Below the pieces are notes generated by a model. That model had not been told where the DNA came from and searched no databases. It saw only the letters and a list, made by a program, of their open reading frames with translations. Shown in pieces: positions 17,778-27,540 of a DNA stretch of 64,000 nucleotides (position 1 is its first letter; each line of letters opens with the position of its first letter). Origin of the DNA: Robertkochia flava. Its GTDB lineage: Bacteria; Bacteroidota; Bacteroidia; Flavobacteriales; Flavobacteriaceae. The translations under genes and the position numbers were made by a program. Location: the NCBI RefSeq assembly GCF_020166515.1, contig NZ_JAINZT010000002.1:124001-188000 (forward strand), given 5' to 3'.

Positions 17778-19913
17778 TTATTTCTTTTTGATACTTATGG
17801 CCGCTCCACCCCCGGCAGCCAGTTTTAGCTGCAAGGTTGTTTCGCTGTTTACATCCTCCCGGGTGATCTTATAAGCCTCCGGATTTAAATCCCAGTGGGC
17901 ATCGTCTGCATCGGCGTAGATATTGGCCTCATAGGCCACCCCGGGTTCCAGGAAATCGAGATCGATGTTCATTGCCCTGGCGTTCTCATCGGTAATGCTT
18001 CCAACGAACCAATCTCCGGTTTCACGCTCCTGACGGGCTATGGTCACAAAATCCCCGGGTTCCCCGTTAATCACCTCGGTACGCTGCCAGTCGACACCCA
18101 CATCCCTGATAAACTGAAAGGCCGGATTTCCCTCGTAATATTCCGGGAGATCGGCCGCCATTTGAATCGGGCTGTAGATCACCACATACAGGGCCAGTTG
18201 TTGCGCAAGGGTGGTATTCACCTGACTTTCGGGTTTCCAGGGCTCAAGTTTGATGTTAAAGATCCCCGGAGTAAAGTCGATGGGGCCGGACAGCATTCGT
18301 GTAAAGGCCACAATAGGTAAATGTTCCGGCGGGTTTCCTTTCTCCACAGACCATGCATTAAATTCCTGTCCGCGAAGACCCTCCCTGGAAATCATATTCG
18401 GATAGGTCCGTCTCAGCCCTGTGGCTTTGATCGGCTCATGGGCATTCACGGCCACCTGGTAGGCTGCAGCCTTTTTAACCGCATTGTTATAGTGGTTCAC
18501 CATCCATTGTCCGTGATGGTACTCCCCCTTCGGAATGATCTTCCCTACATAACCGGACTTGACCGAATGGATCCCAAGGCTTTGCATCAGGGCATAGGCG
18601 GTATCCATTTGCTGCTCATAGGTTCTTGGCGCCGCGGAGGTTTCGTGGTGCATGATGATCTCCACACCCTTTTCCCTTCCGTAACGCACTACATCCTTCA
18701 GGTCATAATCCGGATAAGGGGTCACAAAATCAAAGACACCCTCACGGTCTTCGAAACCTATCCAGTGTTCCCAACCGGTATTCCAGCCTTCCACCAGAAC
18801 TCCGCCAATGTTGTTCCTGGCAGAAAAATCGATATAGGACTTGGTGTTCTCCGTGGTTGCCCCGTGTGTTCCGGAAGCGTCATCCATAGACAGGGTTTCC
18901 CCGCCTCTCTGGGTATTAGCGAAATCCCAGCTGGATTTCCCCAGGTGCATTTCCCACCAGATCCCGGTGTATTTCATTGGGGTAAACCAGGACACATCCC
19001 CAATGGCATTGGGCTCGTTCAGGTTCAGGATGAGATGAGAGGCAATAAGGTCTTTTGCCTCATCTGCGATCTGTATCGTTCTCCAGGGCGTGGTAAAAGG
19101 AAGGCTGCGCTTCACCTTATATGCATTGCGTTCACTTCCCACGAGTCCGCTGGTTAATTTTAATGCAGTCGTATCTACCTTAAGGGTCATCCCTGCATAA
19201 TCTACCAGGGCCGCTTCATGAAAACTCAGGTAGTATTTCTCATCACCATCCGAACGCATGGTCACCGGGGTGTTAACGGCGTTCTCAGGAATGTAGGTCG
19301 AGGCCAGGTTGGGGTGGTCCCTTTTTGCGATGGCATTGATCTCAGACACCCGGGTAGTATTGTAAAGGTGTTCGTATATATCCCAATCTCCGGGTATCCA
19401 CCATGCGGTATGATCTCCAGTAAGCTGAAATTCTGTTAGCTCTTCAGTGATCTCTAAATCACCCATACCTTCCTGTTGGGGAAATTCATAGCGAAATCCC
19501 AGTCCGTCGTCATACACCCGGAATCGCAGGGTAAGCCTTCTTCCGGCTTCTGCAACTTCCTTCAGGTCAACCCGGAGTTCATTATAGTGGTTCTTCACCT
19601 CGAGTTGTTCTCCCCAGGGCATGCTCCATGTATTATCCAGGGAGTCCGTCTCCACGGCGGTAACTAAAAGACCGGATCGCAGGGGTGGCATGGAATTAAA
19701 TTCAAATCCCAGGGCAGAGGTATCGATCACTACCTTCCCGGCATGCTGCACAGAGTAGGCAGCAGTTCCGTCGTCCAACAGGAAAAATTCTACGGTATTA
19801 TTCCCGGAAGGCGATGCTACACTTGCCTTTTGAGGAACGGCTTCTCCCCGGGAACACGATGTCGCCAATAGCAGAACAGCACAAAAGAGCACTGCATTGA
19901 AAATGCGTTTCAT
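17778..19913 (-). CDS. glycoside hydrolase family 97 enzyme (SusB-like)
   Basis: 711 residues with a lipoprotein-type signal (LLATSCSRG, cysteine near 20), an N-terminal super-beta-sandwich, a (beta/alpha)8 barrel and a C-terminal beta domain, as in GH97. Barrel motifs include VNAHEPIKATGLRRTYPN and REGLRGQEFNAW; these contain the glutamates used by inverting GH97 alpha-glucosidases. The position that holds the nucleophilic Asp of retaining members seems to be glycine (SGYVGK). An alpha-glucosidase in the periplasm or outer membrane is therefore likely. No susC/susD pair is adjacent, so it is not in a typical utilization locus. Confidence 0.9.
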   Translation of the reverse strand: MKRIFNAVLFCAVLLLATSCSRGEAVPQKASVASPSGNNTVEFFLLDDGTAAYSVQHAGKVVIDTSALGFEFNSMPPLRSGLLVTAVETDSLDNTWSMPWGEQLEVKNHYNELRVDLKEVAEAGRRLTLRFRVYDDGLGFRYEFPQQEGMGDLEITEELTEFQLTGDHTAWWIPGDWDIYEHLYNTTRVSEINAIAKRDHPNLASTYIPENAVNTPVTMRSDGDEKYYLSFHEAALVDYAGMTLKVDTTALKLTSGLVGSERNAYKVKRSLPFTTPWRTIQIADEAKDLIASHLILNLNEPNAIGDVSWFTPMKYTGIWWEMHLGKSSWDFANTQRGGETLSMDDASGTHGATTENTKSYIDFSARNNIGGVLVEGWNTGWEHWIGFEDREGVFDFVTPYPDYDLKDVVRYGREKGVEIIMHHETSAAPRTYEQQMDTAYALMQSLGIHSVKSGYVGKIIPKGEYHHGQWMVNHYNNAVKKAAAYQVAVNAHEPIKATGLRRTYPNMISREGLRGQEFNAWSVEKGNPPEHLPIVAFTRMLSGPIDFTPGIFNIKLEPWKPESQVNTTLAQQLALYVVIYSPIQMAADLPEYYEGNPAFQFIRDVGVDWQRTEVINGEPGDFVTIARQERETGDWFVGSITDENARAMNIDLDFLEPGVAYEANIYADADDAHWDLNPEAYKITREDVNSETTLQLKLAAGGGAAISIKKK

Positions 19914-19941
19914 AATATAGTTGATTTTGATTTTTACGAAG

Positions 19942-21627
19942 TTAACGTATATCCTTCACCTTCAGCTGCAAACTCACATTGCCCTGCCATTCATTCTCGT
20001 CTATTGAATACACTGCCGAAAAAGTTTTTCCGTTCCTGATCACTCCGAGCTTATCCCCAAGAGAAAAACCGATACCGCCAATGGCAGGCCCGCCGTTCTG
20101 AGTAACACTGAGCTTCAGGTGTTTGCCATCGCCTCCTACCTGCCTGGCATATCCGGTATCCTTCAACCCTTCTGCCATAAAAACAGGAGGCAGGTTTCCG
20201 GGACCAAAAGGGGCAAACTGCTTTAAAATTCTATAAAACTTCGGGGTGATCTCCTTCAGGTCAAGCCTGGCATCAATGCTGATCTCCGGGGTTAACAACC
20301 CGGGATCTATCGTATTTGCCACTACCTCCTCGAACTTTTTCTTAAAATCCTCATACTGCTGCTCCAAAAGGGTAAGGCCTGCGGCGTATTTATGACCTCC
20401 AAATTGCTCAATGTGCTCCTTACAGGCATCCAGGGCATTGTACACATCAAATCCCTTTACAGATCGTGCGGAAGCGGCCAGCTTATCCCCGCTTTTGGTA
20501 AATACCAGGGTAGGCCGGTAATAGGTTTCTGTAAGCCGGGAGGCTACTATACCGATCACGCCTTTATGCCATACCTCATCGTAAACCACCGTGGTATACC
20601 GTTCTTCTTCCCTGTTCTCACGGATCTGCTCCAGAGCACACCTGGTAATCTCCTCATCGAGACTCCGGCGATCCTGGTTAAAGGTTTCGATCTCTGCAGC
20701 CAGGGTAACGGCAATATTAATATCTTCTTCGGTGAGCAGGTTCACTGCATGCTGACCGTGTTTCATTCTCCCGGCGGCATTGATTCGCGGGGCAATGGTA
20801 AAAACGGCATCGGTAAGGCCCAGCTCCCCTTTCTTCCCGCCGGTTATCGCATTAAATCCGGGGCGGGGATGCGCATTGAGCACCTTCATTCCGTAATGCG
20901 CCAGGATCCGGTTCTCCCCGGTAACGGGAACAATATCTGCAGCGATGGCCACAGCCACCAGGTCAAGATAGGGCATTAAATGAGAAAGTCCCTGCCCCTT
21001 TCTTGACCCGAGGGCCTGAATGAGTTTGAAACCTACCCCACAGCCACAGAGCTCCTTATAGGGGTAGTTACAATCGTCCTGCTTTGGATCCAGGACAGCC
21101 ACAGCCTCAGGGATCTTGTCTCCGGGACGGTGATGGTCGCAGATCACAAAATCGATTCCTTTTTCCCGGGCATAGGCCACCTTATCAATGGCTTTGATCC
21201 CGCAGTCAAGGGCGATGATCAGGGTAATATCGTTATCTGCTGCAAAGTCTATCCCTTTATAAGACACCCCGTAGCCCTCGTCGTAACGGTCAGGAATATA
21301 GGTAGCCACCCGGTCGTAATCCTCCATCAGGTAGGAAGACATAAGAGATACCGCAGTGGTGCCGTCTACATCGTAATCTCCGTACACCAGGATATTTTCT
21401 CCGTCCTGTACCGCCCGTTCAATGCGCTCTACTGCTTTTTCCATATCCTTCATCATCCAGGGATCGTGGAGCTCTTCCAGTGAAGGACGAAAGAAACTTT
21501 TCGCTTGCCCGAAATTAGTGATCCCACGCTGTACCAGTAACCGGGCAATGGTTTCTCCCACTCCAAGTTCTTTAGCCAGATTGGCCACAATGACAGCATC
21601 GGGTTCCGGTTTCAGGGTCCAGCGCAT
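19942..21627 (-). CDS. recJ: single-stranded-DNA-specific exonuclease RecJ
   Basis: 561 residues. DHH-phosphoesterase motifs are YGDYDVDGTT (82-91), DCGI (141-144), the signature CDHHRPGD (163-170) and, in the DHHA1 half, GGHKYAAGL (about 410-418). RecJ degrades single-stranded DNA 5' to 3' in recombination and mismatch repair. The usual C-terminal OB-type domain is present, and length is normal. It is just upstream (on the minus strand) of the GH97 gene, with a 28-base gap. Confidence 0.93.
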   Translation of the reverse strand: MRWTLKPEPDAVIVANLAKELGVGETIARLLVQRGITNFGQAKSFFRPSLEELHDPWMMKDMEKAVERIERAVQDGENILVYGDYDVDGTTAVSLMSSYLMEDYDRVATYIPDRYDEGYGVSYKGIDFAADNDITLIIALDCGIKAIDKVAYAREKGIDFVICDHHRPGDKIPEAVAVLDPKQDDCNYPYKELCGCGVGFKLIQALGSRKGQGLSHLMPYLDLVAVAIAADIVPVTGENRILAHYGMKVLNAHPRPGFNAITGGKKGELGLTDAVFTIAPRINAAGRMKHGQHAVNLLTEEDINIAVTLAAEIETFNQDRRSLDEEITRCALEQIRENREEERYTTVVYDEVWHKGVIGIVASRLTETYYRPTLVFTKSGDKLAASARSVKGFDVYNALDACKEHIEQFGGHKYAAGLTLLEQQYEDFKKKFEEVVANTIDPGLLTPEISIDARLDLKEITPKFYRILKQFAPFGPGNLPPVFMAEGLKDTGYARQVGGDGKHLKLSVTQNGGPAIGGIGFSLGDKLGVIRNGKTFSAVYSIDENEWQGNVSLQLKVKDIR

Positions 21628-21692
21628 AGCAAGCAGATTTACAATGAATTTACAATTTTAATGAGGAAGGAAAAAACAGTTAAATGGAGAAA

Positions 21693-22115
21693 TTATTCGT
21701 GGTGAAAAACTGTAGCCACCTTCACATCGGCAAATTTCTCGAACATCGCCATAACCCCGCAATAGGTTTCTACTGAAAGATCCACCGCACGCTGCAGTTT
21801 CTTCTCACTCAATTCAGATCCGTAAAAATGAAATTCCATGGTCACCTTATGGTAATACCGGGGATGTTCTTCGGTGAGCTCGGCCTTGATATCGATCTTG
21901 AAATCATCAACAGCCAACTTCATTTTTTTGATCATCATCGCCACATCGAGTCCACTACAACCCGCAAGAGAAGACAACATCAGCGCTTTAGGGCGAAACC
22001 CGTCTCCCTGCCCCCCGTCTTCCGGGCCGGCATCTATATAAAATTCCCCTGCAGGATTGGTGGTATGAAATCGCATATTCTTTTGCCAGGTGGTAACAAC
22101 GTGATCTGTTTTCAT
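21693..22115 (-). CDS. OsmC family protein
   Basis: 140 residues. The second active cysteine region LSSLAGCSGLDVAMMIKKM (about 48-66) and the later ETYCGVMAMF (about 116-125) hold the two cysteines of the OsmC/Ohr fold. OsmC-like proteins reduce organic hydroperoxides. The gene faces the AhpD-like gene on the other strand, 133 bases away, and both are thiol-redox proteins. Confidence 0.85.
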   Translation of the reverse strand: MKTDHVVTTWQKNMRFHTTNPAGEFYIDAGPEDGGQGDGFRPKALMLSSLAGCSGLDVAMMIKKMKLAVDDFKIDIKAELTEEHPRYYHKVTMEFHFYGSELSEKKLQRAVDLSVETYCGVMAMFEKFADVKVATVFHHE

Positions 22116-22248
22116 GGTGTGTTTCTTTTATTTCGACCCAAAATTACCAATAAAAAAAGATAGTGGCCCGGGCGTTTTCAAAATCCGGAAGTGAAATTCG
22201 GAGATTCTTTGAAAAATTGTATTTTCAGGAAAAACCAAAAACCAAGTT

Positions 22249-22839
22249 ATGCCATTAGTATCACCATTATCTCCGGAACACGATAAAAAAACCAGGGAGC
22301 TTGCTGAATTTTTTAATGAGACCCTGGGCTTCTGTCCGAATTCTGTGCTCACCATGCAGATCCGCCCGGAGATCGCCCAATCCTTTATCAACCTCAACAA
22401 GGCTGTTATGGCTAATCATGGCCGCGTCACCTCCTCCCTGAAGCGCCTTATCGCCTGGGTAAGCAGCAATGCCGCGGGTTGCCGGTATTGCCAGGCCCAT
22501 GCCATCCGGGCCGCAGAGCGCTATGGTGCAAAAAGCGAGCAGCTTGCCAATGTGTGGGAATACAAAACCCATCCGGCTTTTTCGGAGGCCGAACGGGCGG
22601 CCCTAGACTTTGCCCTTGCTGCCTCGGTAATTCCCAACCAGGTCAATGGAACCGTAAAGAAAAGGCTTCACCAATACTGGGATGAGGGAGAAATTGTGGA
22701 AATGCTCGGCGTGATCTCTCTCTTCGGCTACCTCAACCGCTGGAACGACTCTATGGGCACTACCCTGGAAGAAGGCGCCATTGAAAGCGGCGAAAAGCAC
22801 CTGGCTTCCGGCGGATGGGAAGTTGGGAAACATGTTTAA
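22249..22839 (+). CDS. carboxymuconolactone decarboxylase family protein (AhpD/peroxidase-related)
   Basis: 196 residues, all-helical. The AhpD-type redox motif is C78-R-Y-C81-x-x-H84 (AGCRYCQAHAI). Such proteins are alkylhydroperoxidases or disulfide reductases of the peroxidase-related group. It is divergent from the OsmC gene. The stop codon TAA is immediately followed by a repeat array that pairs with one before the rsmI stop. Confidence 0.85.
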   Translation: MPLVSPLSPEHDKKTRELAEFFNETLGFCPNSVLTMQIRPEIAQSFINLNKAVMANHGRVTSSLKRLIAWVSSNAAGCRYCQAHAIRAAERYGAKSEQLANVWEYKTHPAFSEAERAALDFALAASVIPNQVNGTVKKRLHQYWDEGEIVEMLGVISLFGYLNRWNDSMGTTLEEGAIESGEKHLASGGWEVGKHV

Positions 22840-23030
22840 GGGTTAGTAGTTAGTCGGGAGTTGGGAATAGTATTTTCTAAAGTTAAGAGGGTACGGAGGT
22901 ACTAGGTAATTATAGATTATATTATGATGGATTGGAGATGAATGTAGGGCCTGGCCATCTATAATCTATAATCCATCATAATATAATCGATACCATCTCG
23001 CGGGCTCTACTCCCGACTCCCGACTAACTA
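22838..23030. repeat. nested inverted repeat filling the convergent gap to rsmI
   Basis: The outer arms are a perfect 13-base pair (22849-22861 and 23016-23028, gttagtcgggagt type). The inner arms are a perfect 19-base pair (22915-22933 and 22970-22988, AT-rich). The left arm starts at the TAA stop of the AhpD-like gene and the right arm ends at the TAG stop of rsmI. The AT-rich part is itself made of degenerate 7-mers such as gattata. Confidence 0.85.
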
Positions 23031-23705
23031 TTTCTTCGGTTTCCCACCCACTACGAGTACGATCTCTCCCTTGGGGGGATGCTTTTCATAATGGGTCAGC
23101 ACTTCTTCTGCCGTGCCCCTGAAGGTTTCTTCGTGAAGTTTGGTGAGTTCCCTGGAAAGACTCACAGGGCGGTCGGCTCCAAAATGCTCGGCAATATCCT
23201 TAAGCGTTTTGAGGATCTTATGGGGTGACTCGTAAAAGACCATCGTACGGGGCTCTTCGGCCAGGGCAGACAACCGGGTTTGCCGGCCTTTCTTAACGGG
23301 AAGAAATCCTTCAAAAACAAACCGGTCGTTTGGTAAACCGCTGTTCACCAGGGCCGGGACAAAGGCAGTGGCTCCGGGCAGGCATTCCACCTCCAGGCCT
23401 TGGGCTACACAGGCCCGGGTAAGCAGAAAGCCCGGGTCGGAAATGGCGGGTGTACCTGCATCACTTATCAGGGCTACGGTTTCTCCCGAGGCGATACGTT
23501 TTACCACCCCCTCCACAGTTTTATGCTCGTTATGCATGTGGTGACTTTGCATTGGAGTCTCCACCCCCAGATGCTGGAGCAGCTTACTGCTGGTGCGGGT
23601 ATCTTCTGCAAGGATCAGGTCGGCTTCCTTTAAGACCCTGATGGCCCGGAGGGTAATATCTTCCAGATTACCTATTGGAGTGGGAACGATATAAAGTTTT
23701 GACAT
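23028..23705 (-). CDS. rsmI: 16S rRNA (cytidine(1402)-2'-O)-methyltransferase
   Basis: 225 residues with the tetrapyrrole-methylase fold: LYIVPTPIGNLEDITLRA (3-20), ILAEDTRTSSKLL (about 31-43), ALISDAGTPAISDPG (about 78-92), LPGATAF (about 109-115) and the FYESPHKI stretch near 151-158. RsmI adds the 2'-O-methyl of C1402 in 16S rRNA, using SAM. The stop codon lies in a GTTAGTCGGGAG-type repeat. Confidence 0.92.
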   Translation of the reverse strand: MSKLYIVPTPIGNLEDITLRAIRVLKEADLILAEDTRTSSKLLQHLGVETPMQSHHMHNEHKTVEGVVKRIASGETVALISDAGTPAISDPGFLLTRACVAQGLEVECLPGATAFVPALVNSGLPNDRFVFEGFLPVKKGRQTRLSALAEEPRTMVFYESPHKILKTLKDIAEHFGADRPVSLSRELTKLHEETFRGTAEEVLTHYEKHPPKGEIVLVVGGKPKK

Positions 23706-23768
23706 AGGATAAAATTAAAAGGCCGCAGCAAAAATGCCACGGCCCGGATATACTTTCAGGAATTCATA

Positions 23769-24479
23769 TCAGGAAAACCGGGCTTCGAGGATCTTCAACA
23801 AGCGCACCTCATAGATCTCCTTTCCTTCCCAATAGTTATAATCGGGTTTGATCATCTCTTCTATGAATCGTTTCGCTTCCTCAAAAGAGCTCTTGGTATT
23901 CAAAAGGGAGACCACCCGTGTAAAATCTTCTTCGCTTCCGTCGAACAGGTTATTTATGAAAGAGATCTTATCGTTGAGTCCCAGGCTCAGGGATCCCTGG
24001 AGTTTCTCTCTCATGGAATATTGAGCCGGAGCCACCCTGGGCTCGGCCTTTTTTTCTTTGACCTCCACATCGGGGGTCACGATATCCTTGTCGCGTTTTA
24101 CAAAATCGGGTTCCATTCCAAAACCGGACAGCATGTCTTCCAGGGTTTGTGGGTCGGGCATTTCGCTAACCATATCGCGAATGGTCTCCATCCCCGGGGT
24201 CATCAAGGCATCAGAATCCTGGTGCGGATTGGTTTCGGGAACATTGGAATTCCCGCGAAGCACTCTTCCGGCAAGCGTTTCAAACCGATCTGCGATCTCG
24301 TTGCGTATCACTTCCTGATTGCTCTCTCCAAAATGCGTTTCCAGAAACCGGAGCAGGGTAAGGTTCTCATAGGCCAGGCGGGCTTCCCTTTGCAGGGCCT
24401 CGATATCTTGCATGCCCTGCATGGCCAGAATTCGGTGAGCTATCTTTACCAGTTCGCTTTCTAATTTCTTTTTCATCAT
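23769..24479 (-). CDS. conserved hypothetical protein (flavobacterial)
   Basis: 236 residues. An N-terminal helical region (1-85) is joined by an acidic linker to a conserved C-terminal part. That part (about 155-236) contains LGLNDKISFINNLFDG and ends KEIYEVRLLKILEARFS. I recognise it as a type of protein seen in many flavobacteria but know no function. No signal peptide or membrane segment. An alternative ATG lies one codon downstream. It is in the same orientation as rsmI, 63 bases before it. The upstream side is divergent from tdk. Confidence 0.7.
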   Translation of the reverse strand: MMKKKLESELVKIAHRILAMQGMQDIEALQREARLAYENLTLLRFLETHFGESNQEVIRNEIADRFETLAGRVLRGNSNVPETNPHQDSDALMTPGMETIRDMVSEMPDPQTLEDMLSGFGMEPDFVKRDKDIVTPDVEVKEKKAEPRVAPAQYSMREKLQGSLSLGLNDKISFINNLFDGSEEDFTRVVSLLNTKSSFEEAKRFIEEMIKPDYNYWEGKEIYEVRLLKILEARFS

Positions 24480-24737
24480 TAATGCTTTTGGTTAGCCCGG
24501 AAGGGCCAGGTTCTGATTTTTCAAACTTATGGAAAAGGTAAAAAATATTTTCATAAAACCAGATTAAATGGGGTGTTTGTCCTGTTAAAACTTTTTGAGG
24601 GTCCGCAACCTCCTGGAGGTCAAACGGCAGCTCCCTAAAAATTAAGCAGAACCAGGTCCCGCAACGAATAATTCCTTAAGTTTGCTTCCATAAGGAGAAC
24701 GTAACTTTTCTCTGAATCTTATAAGGCTTACACTACC

Positions 24738-25391
24738 ATGTTTCTCGAAAATACAGTTAACCATAAAGAACAATTTGGATGGATAGAGGTGATATGCGGG
24801 TCTATGTTCTCGGGAAAAACAGAGGAACTTATCCGTCGCCTTAAGCGCGCCCAATTTGCCAGGCAACGGGTAGAGATCTTCAAACCGGCCATTGACATCC
24901 GCTATGATGACGAAAAGGTGGTATCTCATGACGAGAATGAGATCCGTTCCACCCCGGTTCCGGCAGCCGCCAACATCCGCCTTCTGGCAGATGGCTGTGA
25001 TGTGATCGGTATTGATGAAGCCCAGTTCTTTGACGACGAGATCGTTTCTGTTTGTAATGACCTGGCGAACAAAGGCGTCCGGGTCATTGTCGCAGGTCTC
25101 GACATGGACTTTAAAGGTAACCCGTTCGGACCCATGCCGGCCCTAATGGCCACCGCCGAATATGTCACCAAGGTACATGCCGTTTGTACGAGAACCGGCA
25201 ATCTCGCCAATTACAGTTTCAGGAAATCCGGCAATGACCAACTGGTCATGCTTGGAGAAACCGCAGAATATGAACCCCTGAGCCGGGCAGCATTTTACAA
25301 AGCCATGCTGGAGGAAAAGGTGAAGCGTATGAACGTGCAATCCCCGGAAAATGTATCCGGAAAAAAATCCGGCTCCAATTCCAATGAGTAA
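24738..25391 (+). CDS. tdk: thymidine kinase (TK1-type)
   Basis: 217 residues. The P-loop is GSMFSGKT (21-28); the lid and thymidine site appear as IDEAQFFDD (about 93-101) and the glycine-rich [15 protein letters not shown] (about 115-129). It phosphorylates thymidine to dTMP in salvage. Most of the zinc-binding cysteines of canonical TK1 are missing: only one Cys precedes [14 protein letters not shown]. This is a form I associate with Bacteroidota. The last 8 bases overlap the alr start. Confidence 0.92.
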   Translation: MFLENTVNHKEQFGWIEVICGSMFSGKTEELIRRLKRAQFARQRVEIFKPAIDIRYDDEKVVSHDENEIRSTPVPAAANIRLLADGCDVIGIDEAQFFDDEIVSVCNDLANKGVRVIVAGLDMDFKGNPFGPMPALMATAEYVTKVHAVCTRTGNLANYSFRKSGNDQLVMLGETAEYEPLSRAAFYKAMLEEKVKRMNVQSPENVSGKKSGSNSNE

Positions 25392-26496
25392 GGTAAGGGA
25401 AACCACACTGGAGATCGATCTCAGGGCCCTGGAACACAATTACCGATACCTGAGATCCCGATTAGCAGAGACCACCAGGTTCCTGGCTGTTGTAAAGGCC
25501 TATGCCTATGGCAGCGCCCCCGCCAGGGTAGCCCTGAAATTGCAGGACCTGGGTGCTGATTATTTTGCTGTAGCCTATACCGCAGAGGGCATCACCCTGC
25601 GACAGGCGGGAGTTACTCAACCCATTCTCGTGCTCCACCCCCTGCCCGTGCATTTTGACGAGCTCATCGATCATTGCCTGGAACCCGCCCTGTATAACAG
25701 CAAAGTATTGCGTGAATTTGCATCCGCAGCCAGCACCAAAGGCGTTAAAGATTACCCGGTACATATCAAATTCAATACCGGGCTTAACCGCCTCGGATTC
25801 TGGGAAAATGATACCGACCATATCCTGGAGCTCTTAACGAACAGCCCACAGCTTAAAGTAGCCTCCCTGTTTTCTCACCTGGTAGCGTCTGAAGATCCTG
25901 AAGAAAAAGATTTCAGCCTCCTGCAGATCGCAAGTTTTAAGTCGACCTCCGAAAAATTGATCGGTGCTCTGGGATATTCCCCCATGCGACATATGCTGAA
26001 TACTTCGGGAATTCTCAACTATACGGCAGAGGCCGAGTTTGATATGGTACGCAGTGGGATCGGACTCTATGGCTTCGGAAATGAAGTACAGTATGACCAC
26101 ATCCTCAAACCCGTGGTGAGTCTGAAAAGTGTGATCTCCCAGATCCACAGGATAGAACCGGGGGAATCTGTTGGATACAACCGGAAGTTTACCGCAAAAA
26201 CATTCACCAAAACCGCCACGATTCCGCTCGGACACGCCGATGGAATCGGCAGGATCTATGGTAACGGAAAGGGATTCCTGACCGTCCAAGGCCAGCGCGC
26301 CCCGATTATCGGCAATGTTTGTATGGATATGCTTATGATAGACATTACCGGGATCGATTGCCGGGAAGGAGATGAAGTCACCGTTTTTGGAACAGCACCC
26401 ACCGCGGCACAATTCGCCGCTACCGGGGGAACCATTAGCTACGAACTGATCACCGCCATCTCGCAACGCGTCAGAAGAATCTTCATAGAGCAATAG
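25384..26496 (+). CDS. alr: alanine racemase
   Basis: 370 residues. The PLP lysine is K38 in VVKAYAYGS, and the conserved C-terminal block [11 protein letters not shown] (about 314-324) is present. The enzyme converts L- to D-alanine for peptidoglycan. The chosen ATG overlaps the tdk stop (ATGAGTAA), suggesting translational coupling; longer in-frame starts would lie inside tdk. In many Bacteroidota this domain is fused to MurF; here it is a free-standing protein. Confidence 0.92.
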   Translation: MSKVRETTLEIDLRALEHNYRYLRSRLAETTRFLAVVKAYAYGSAPARVALKLQDLGADYFAVAYTAEGITLRQAGVTQPILVLHPLPVHFDELIDHCLEPALYNSKVLREFASAASTKGVKDYPVHIKFNTGLNRLGFWENDTDHILELLTNSPQLKVASLFSHLVASEDPEEKDFSLLQIASFKSTSEKLIGALGYSPMRHMLNTSGILNYTAEAEFDMVRSGIGLYGFGNEVQYDHILKPVVSLKSVISQIHRIEPGESVGYNRKFTAKTFTKTATIPLGHADGIGRIYGNGKGFLTVQGQRAPIIGNVCMDMLMIDITGIDCREGDEVTVFGTAPTAAQFAATGGTISYELITAISQRVRRIFIEQ

Positions 26497-26557
26497 TTTT
26501 CAAGGGTTTACTTAAATGTTTTTCTTACATTAGTATATCCAACTAAATTCTTTTACT

Positions 26558-26974
26558 ATGGGATTCTTATCAGACTTTAAAAAGTTTCTCCTCAAAGGAG
26601 ATATCGTAAACCTGGCTACCGCGGTTATTGTAGGTGGTGCCTTTGGTAAAATTGTCTCTTCCTTTACCAATGACGTACTGATGCCTCCGATCGGGCTTTT
26701 GCTTGGAGGAGTTGATTTTTCTGAACTCAAGATCGTGCTTAAAGATGCTGTTATGGAGAACGGAGAGGTGATCGCCGAGGCCGTTGCCATTAACTACGGA
26801 AGTTTTATTCAAACGGTTATTGACTTCATTATCATAGGGTTCTGTATCTTTGCAGTATTAAAGGCTTACGAAAGCACACAGAAAAAAGAAGAAGCCCCGG
26901 CCGCCCCTAAAGGACCGAGCCAGGAAGAATTGCTGATCGAGATCCGCGATGAACTGAGAAAACAGAATCAATAA
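26558..26974 (+). CDS. mscL: large-conductance mechanosensitive channel
   Basis: 138 residues. An N-terminal amphipathic helix (GFLSDFKKFLLKGDIVNLATAVIVGGAFGKIVSSF) runs into TM1. TM2 lies at about 85-108 (FIIIGFCIFAVL), and a charged C-terminal coiled coil ends the protein. It forms a homopentameric channel in the inner membrane that opens under membrane tension. A terminator follows, and after it the first octamer array begins. Confidence 0.93.
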   Translation: MGFLSDFKKFLLKGDIVNLATAVIVGGAFGKIVSSFTNDVLMPPIGLLLGGVDFSELKIVLKDAVMENGEVIAEAVAINYGSFIQTVIDFIIIGFCIFAVLKAYESTQKKEEAPAAPKGPSQEELLIEIRDELRKQNQ

Positions 26975-27022
26975 TATATCCCGCCTGTTCGGGACAAACC
27001 GCTACACGTAGCATGTTTAACT

Positions 27023-27053
27023 AAACCACCTCGGAAGGGGTGGTTCTTTTTTT
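27023..27053 (+). terminator. rho-independent terminator after mscL
   Basis: aaccacctc-ggaa-gggtggtt stem followed by ctttttttt-type T-run, 50 bases after the mscL stop. Confidence 0.75.
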
Positions 27054-27064
27054 GGAGGGAAGCA

Positions 27065-27128
27065 GGTAAATAGGTATGGAGGTAAATAGGTAAGTAGGTA
27101 AATGGGTAGATGGGTAGATGGGTATTAT
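27065..27128 (+). repeat. octamer tandem array, G-rich arm of S23 cassette 1
   Basis: Eight units of the form ggtannnn (ggtaaata, ggtatgga, ggtaaata, ggtaagta, ggtaaatg, ggtagatg twice, ggtattat). It is inverted with respect to the array at 27541-27658 and ends about 42 bases before the S23 gene ATG. Confidence 0.9.
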
Positions 27129-27140
27129 TAATTTATAGAT

Positions 27141-27155
27141 TATTTTCTATATTTG
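27141..27155 (+). promoter_or_regulatory. TATTTTC + TATATTTG promoter motif of S23 gene 1
   Basis: TATATTTG fits the Bacteroidota -7 box and is preceded by TATTTTC. The ATG follows after 15 bases. The same string precedes the second S23 gene at nearly the same distance. Confidence 0.6.
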
Positions 27156-27170
27156 AAAGAAACACTAATC

Positions 27171-27527
27171 ATGTTACACACTGAAATGGAAGTTTGGAAA
27201 AGAAGTATGGATTTAGCCGTCGAAGCATACAATATGACCAGTACTTTTCCAAAAGAAGAAAAATATGGGCTGATCAGTCAAATCAATCGTGCAGCCATTT
27301 CAATACCTTCAAATATTGCCGAAGGGGCAGGTCGACATAGTGTCAAAGAATACCTGCATTTTTTAAATATCGCCACAGGATCAGCCTCAGAACTGGAAAC
27401 ATTACTAAGACTTTCACAACGGCTGAACTACCCCTTAAAACCAGACCTTATCACCCAATACCTCATTCCAGTACAAAAGATGCTTTATAAACAGAAACTG
27501 TCATTGAGATCGCAAATAAAACGGTAA
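27171..27527 (+). CDS. four-helix-bundle protein (S23 / 23S rRNA intervening-sequence protein family)
   Basis: 118 residues from the ATG at 27171; an in-frame TTG 18 bases upstream lies in the promoter motif and is unlikely. The family signature is visible: FPKEEKYGLISQINRAAISI (about 26-45), NIAEGAGR, then YLHFLNIATGSASELETLL. The fold is a pentameric four-helix bundle found as the ORF of 23S rRNA intervening sequences and related to Avd of diversity-generating retroelements. Function is unknown; nucleic-acid binding is suspected for relatives. The gene is enclosed by inverted octamer arrays and has no operon partner. Confidence 0.85.
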   Translation: MLHTEMEVWKRSMDLAVEAYNMTSTFPKEEKYGLISQINRAAISIPSNIAEGAGRHSVKEYLHFLNIATGSASELETLLRLSQRLNYPLKPDLITQYLIPVQKMLYKQKLSLRSQIKR

Positions 27528-27540
27528 CTCTGCAACAATT

